Positions 8,284-11,163 of a DNA stretch of 11,163 bases are shown piece after piece. How positions within the stretch are numbered: position 1 is the first letter of the stretch; every line of letters begins with the position of its first letter. A program made the translations under genes and the position numbers. The notes under the pieces are model-generated. The model had not been told where the DNA came from. It did no database searches and saw only the letters and a program-made list of their open reading frames with translations. Source of the stretch: Gymnopus androsaceus JB14 (Eukaryota; Basidiomycota; Agaricomycetes; Agaricales; Omphalotaceae); contig ML770312.1 in NCBI GenBank assembly GCA_009733575.1, positions 1-11,163 on the forward strand. The letters are read 5' to 3'.

Positions 8284-8721
8284 TTCAAGTGTCTTATTCG
8301 AGAGTCTCACTCGCACGGTTTGGCAAATCCATCTTCCCGTTTAAGTGGATCCGTCGAGTGTTATTGCGGGCTGCACTCAGTCGTTTGAAATCATTCTATA
8401 TGCATTCTCTTCGCATGGTATGCTTCAGGACCTCCCTGGATTTCTATTCTGGTGTGTTTCTCGATCCATGTCATTGGATCACATCATTTTAACCATGCCT
8501 TTCCTTTCGTTTAGCTGCCCATATTCCTGGAGATGGTACAACACTGTGAGCTGTACCGCGATCTTACAGTAGGGCGTACGAAGTCGCTTCTCGTTGTGAT
8601 ACTGGGGTAAGCCTTATCCAATTAACTGATGGCTCTTCCTTACCACTACTTTATCTAGGGTGAGATTGAACGCGACCCACCGTCCAGCTGACCATTTGCT
8701 CATGCTTATTGGCATTAATGT
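8284..8721 (+). other. Unassigned stretch before the FAS relic; possible unknown exon pair
   Basis: An intron with gtaagc donor and tctag acceptor fits at 8607-8658 (52 nt). An acceptor-like ttcgtttag precedes 8515. The implied exons 8515-8606 and 8659 onward share an open frame (LEMVQHCELYRDLTVGRTKS, then [18 protein letters not shown]). I do not recognise the product, and it does not match the FAS sequence expected upstream of 8722. It could be a scrap of a third gene. Confidence 0.3.
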
Positions 8722-11163
8722 GCTCGTGCTTTCTGGGACGGTGCCGACGAACATCTTTGCGCGGTATACGGATTCTCCATCCTCGAAATCGTCAAGGACA
8801 ACCCGAAGGACAAGACTGTCCATTTCGGTGGTATCAAAGGGCAAGCCATCCGCCAACGTTACATGGAGATGTCTTACGATACTACGGATAAGGATGGGCA
8901 CGTCAAAACCCCCCCTCTTCATCGACATTCGTACTCCCAAGTACACCTTCAGCCACCCTAATGGTCTGCTCTTTGCCACGCAATTCGCTCAGATTGCACT
9001 CGTCGTTACCGAGAAGGCGGCGTTCGAGGACATGCGCGCCAAAGGGTTTGTCCAGACCGACTGTGCATTTGCCGGTCACTCCCTCGGTGAATATTCTGCT
9101 TTGGCGTCTATCGCCAATGTTCTTGCCATCTCTGCTCTTGTCGATATTGTCTTTTATTGTGAAATTACGATGCAGCATGCTGTTGAACGTGATTCCGAAA
9201 ACCGTTCCAACTACGCTATGTGCGCTGTCAATCCGAGCCGGATTTCCAAGAGCTTTAGTGATGCTGCTTTGTGGGAAGTGGTTGAATCCATTTCTCAGCT
9301 CACTGGCACTCTTCTGGAGATTGTAAACTACAATGTTGAGGTATGTGGTCTAATCTACTTTTCTGTTGCTTTTTTCTTACTTATTTTTATTATAGGGACA
9401 ACAATATGTATGCGCCGGAGAGGTGGTCGCGCTGCAGACTATGGCGAACATCCTGAATTACCTTAAGGTCAAGAAGATAGATATCACGAAGGTATGTAAT
9501 ATCAACGCATTGCACTACGTTCGACTCACAGCTGAATTCTTTTAGTTGACCGAGACCTTCTCCATTGAGAAAGTCAAGGAAATACTTGGAGACATTGTCC
9601 AAGAGTGTCACGGTCATTCCAATCGACGTACCTTTCCACTCAAGGTATCTTTGGACCGGTGTTATGCCCTTCCGAACCTGTAAGCTCTTTATATTTGCTG
9701 GTCATCAAATTACTAACTTCTGTATGATAGATCTCGCAAAGAAGATTGACCCCATGCATTTGAATCCCGATGTACTCATTGGGAACTACATCCCCAATCT
9801 GATCGCCAAACCCTTCGACGTCTTGCGAGAGTACGCTCAAATTATTTACAATCAAACTTCTTCTCCTCGTCTCGGCAAAGTCCTGAGGAAGTGGGATGAG
9901 GATAAGTGGGAGTCAGCTGCGAAACGCCAGCAGCTGGCGTACATCATCCTTGTTAAGCTATTGGCTTATCAGTTTGCGTCACCCGTTCGCTAGATTCAAA
10001 CGCAGGATCTCCTCTTTGCACAATTCCACTTTGAATGGCTCATCGAACTCGGTCCTTCTCCGACTCTCACTGGCATGGCAACTCGTACGCTCAAGGCCAA
10101 GTACGAGATGCAGGAAGACTGTGTTTCTCTTACCTGGGAAATCCTCTGCCACGCTAAACATTCGAAGGAGATTTATTACTTGTTCGAGGATGACGCAAGT
10201 GCAGCCAGCGAGCCAGAAGTCGAAGCGCCTGCTGCTGCTTCTGCCCCTGTTGCATCCACGCCTGCTCCTGTCACCATCGCCGCTCCCGTTGGCGCATCCG
10301 GTCCAGCTGCTAGCATTGAAGACTTCCCTATCAAGTCTTCCGACATACTCATCGCCATTGTCTCGCAGAAGCTGAAGAAGCCGGTCAGTGAGATTTCCAT
10401 GTCAAAATCTATCAAGGATCTCGTTGGCGGAAAGTCTACCCTTCAGAACGAGATCTTGGGCAATCTACAGCAGGAGTTTTCCTCTGCTCGTGAGAAGGGA
10501 GAGGAGCTGCCTCTTGAGGAACTCGGACCAGCGTTGGGTAGTGGCCACAGCGGAGCTTTAGGCAAGTACACCACCGGCCTTAATTCACGTTTGATTGGTG
10601 GTAAGCTCCCTGGTGGTTTCAATTCATCGGCTGTAAAGGCACATCTTTTGAAATCGTGGGTTTGGGCCCTCTACAGGCTGACGGCGTTCTTCTTCTTGGT
10701 ACCACCATGGAGCCCGCTAAGCGGTTGGGTTCGGAAGCTGAGGCAAAAGCTTGGCTCGACGGGGTTACCACAGCGTATGCTCAACGTTCAGGTATCTCTT
10801 GGGCGGACCCTGGAGCTGCAGGTGGCGGAGGTGGCGGTGGAGGCGGGGTGCTGTTATCAACAGCGAAGAATTCACCAAGTTCCAGGCTGAGCAGGAGTGT
10901 TTCACCATGCGCTACCTCAAACGAGACTCTCGTTCAGGTGAAATTGCATTTGATGCTGAGAAAGCCAACTCGGCAGCTCTCCAGGCCAAGTTGGATAGCA
11001 TTGCGAAGGAACACGGGAACCTCTAGCCTGTTTTCGATCCTTTGAAAGCTCGCTACTTCGACTCGTCTTGGAACTGGGTCCGTCAGGACACCCTGATAAT
11101 GTACTAGGATATATTCTTTGGACAACTGTCGATCATGAAATCACAGCTCGCTGTATCCATCTT
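8722..11163 (+). pseudogene. FAS: Fused type I fatty-acid synthase pseudogene (beta MPT domain to alpha ACP and early KR region), partial at right edge
   Basis: FAS builds C16/C18 acyl-CoA in the cytosol. This relic covers about 770 residues. Order: malonyl/palmitoyl transferase domain with the nucleophile motif GHSLGEY (Ser codon 9080-9082); end of the beta part; Ala/Pro linker; acyl carrier protein with GGKST, whose Ser (10435-10437) carries phosphopantetheine in the family; then the Gly-rich linker and the start of the ketoreductase region ([19 protein letters not shown]). Introns retained and in phase: 9341-9395, 9492-9545 and 9680-9730. Lesions: shift near the seven-C run 8909-8915; ~25-codon deletion with shift near 9610; Trp to TAG at 9991-9993; shifts near 10655 and 10845; in-frame loss of about 9 codons near 10900; TAG at 11024-11026 and 11105-11107; shift near 11118. 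The beta-to-alpha join is direct, as in fused basidiomycete FAS. It is clearly non-functional. Confidence 0.95.

Noticed and set aside
2290..8722. Assignment of the repeats to Helitrons
   Set aside because: The captured intron-bearing fragments would fit, but no Rep/helicase protein is seen. I also could not find a 5' TC end, or a 3' hairpin followed by CTRR, at a consistent place. Kept only as a possibility.
8614..9178. Minus-strand open frames over the FAS relic
   Set aside because: They are antisense to clear transferase-domain coding sequence.
8239..11162. Direct repeat bracketing FAS as a transposon terminal or target-site repeat
   Set aside because: Both copies translate as the same conserved FAS alpha segment, so the similarity is explained by coding sequence.

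Overview
The window looks like nuclear DNA of a filamentous basidiomycete, probably an agaricomycete (mushroom-type) fungus. It contains many short GT-AG introns of about 44-62 nt. It also contains a fatty-acid synthase relic in which the beta-chain C-terminus (malonyl/palmitoyl transferase) runs directly into the alpha-chain acyl carrier protein, the fused layout expected of basidiomycete type I FAS. A beta-tubulin relic is present too. There is no sign of bacterial operons, Shine-Dalgarno spacing, tRNA or rRNA.

Layout from left to right. 1-934 (minus): a multi-exon gene with an AT-hook-like N-terminus that runs off the left edge and has one unresolved frame step. 1123-2030 (minus): a four-exon gene for a 251-residue protein with a Gln/Leu-rich helical centre and an acidic tail. 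2290-2545: a repeat block with four copies of a short hairpin motif. 2546-3010: unassigned DNA with one good intron. 3011-4116: a 5'-truncated beta-tubulin pseudogene that keeps its introns, followed by a ~98-bp tandem duplication. 4540-4715: three 58-bp repeats carrying the same hairpin motif. 4767-7496: an apparently intact four-exon gene for an 849-residue protein of unknown function. 7497-7900: intergenic DNA with a CA-rich tract and a cluster of inverted repeats. 7909-8383: the third set of hairpin motifs, with a 17-codon FAS scrap inside it. 8722-11163: a long intron-retaining FAS pseudogene that continues past the right edge.

The main theme is a mosaic. Broken, intron-containing copies of housekeeping genes and one intact unknown gene alternate with three clusters of the same hairpin motif, 11 copies in all and all in the same orientation. 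Retained introns mean the relics were copied as DNA and not from mRNA. This fits segmental duplication or gene-fragment capture by a non-autonomous mobile element. No transposase, helicase or reverse transcriptase is visible, and no terminal sequence is defined, so the element class stays open. The genes do not form a recognisable pathway or cluster.
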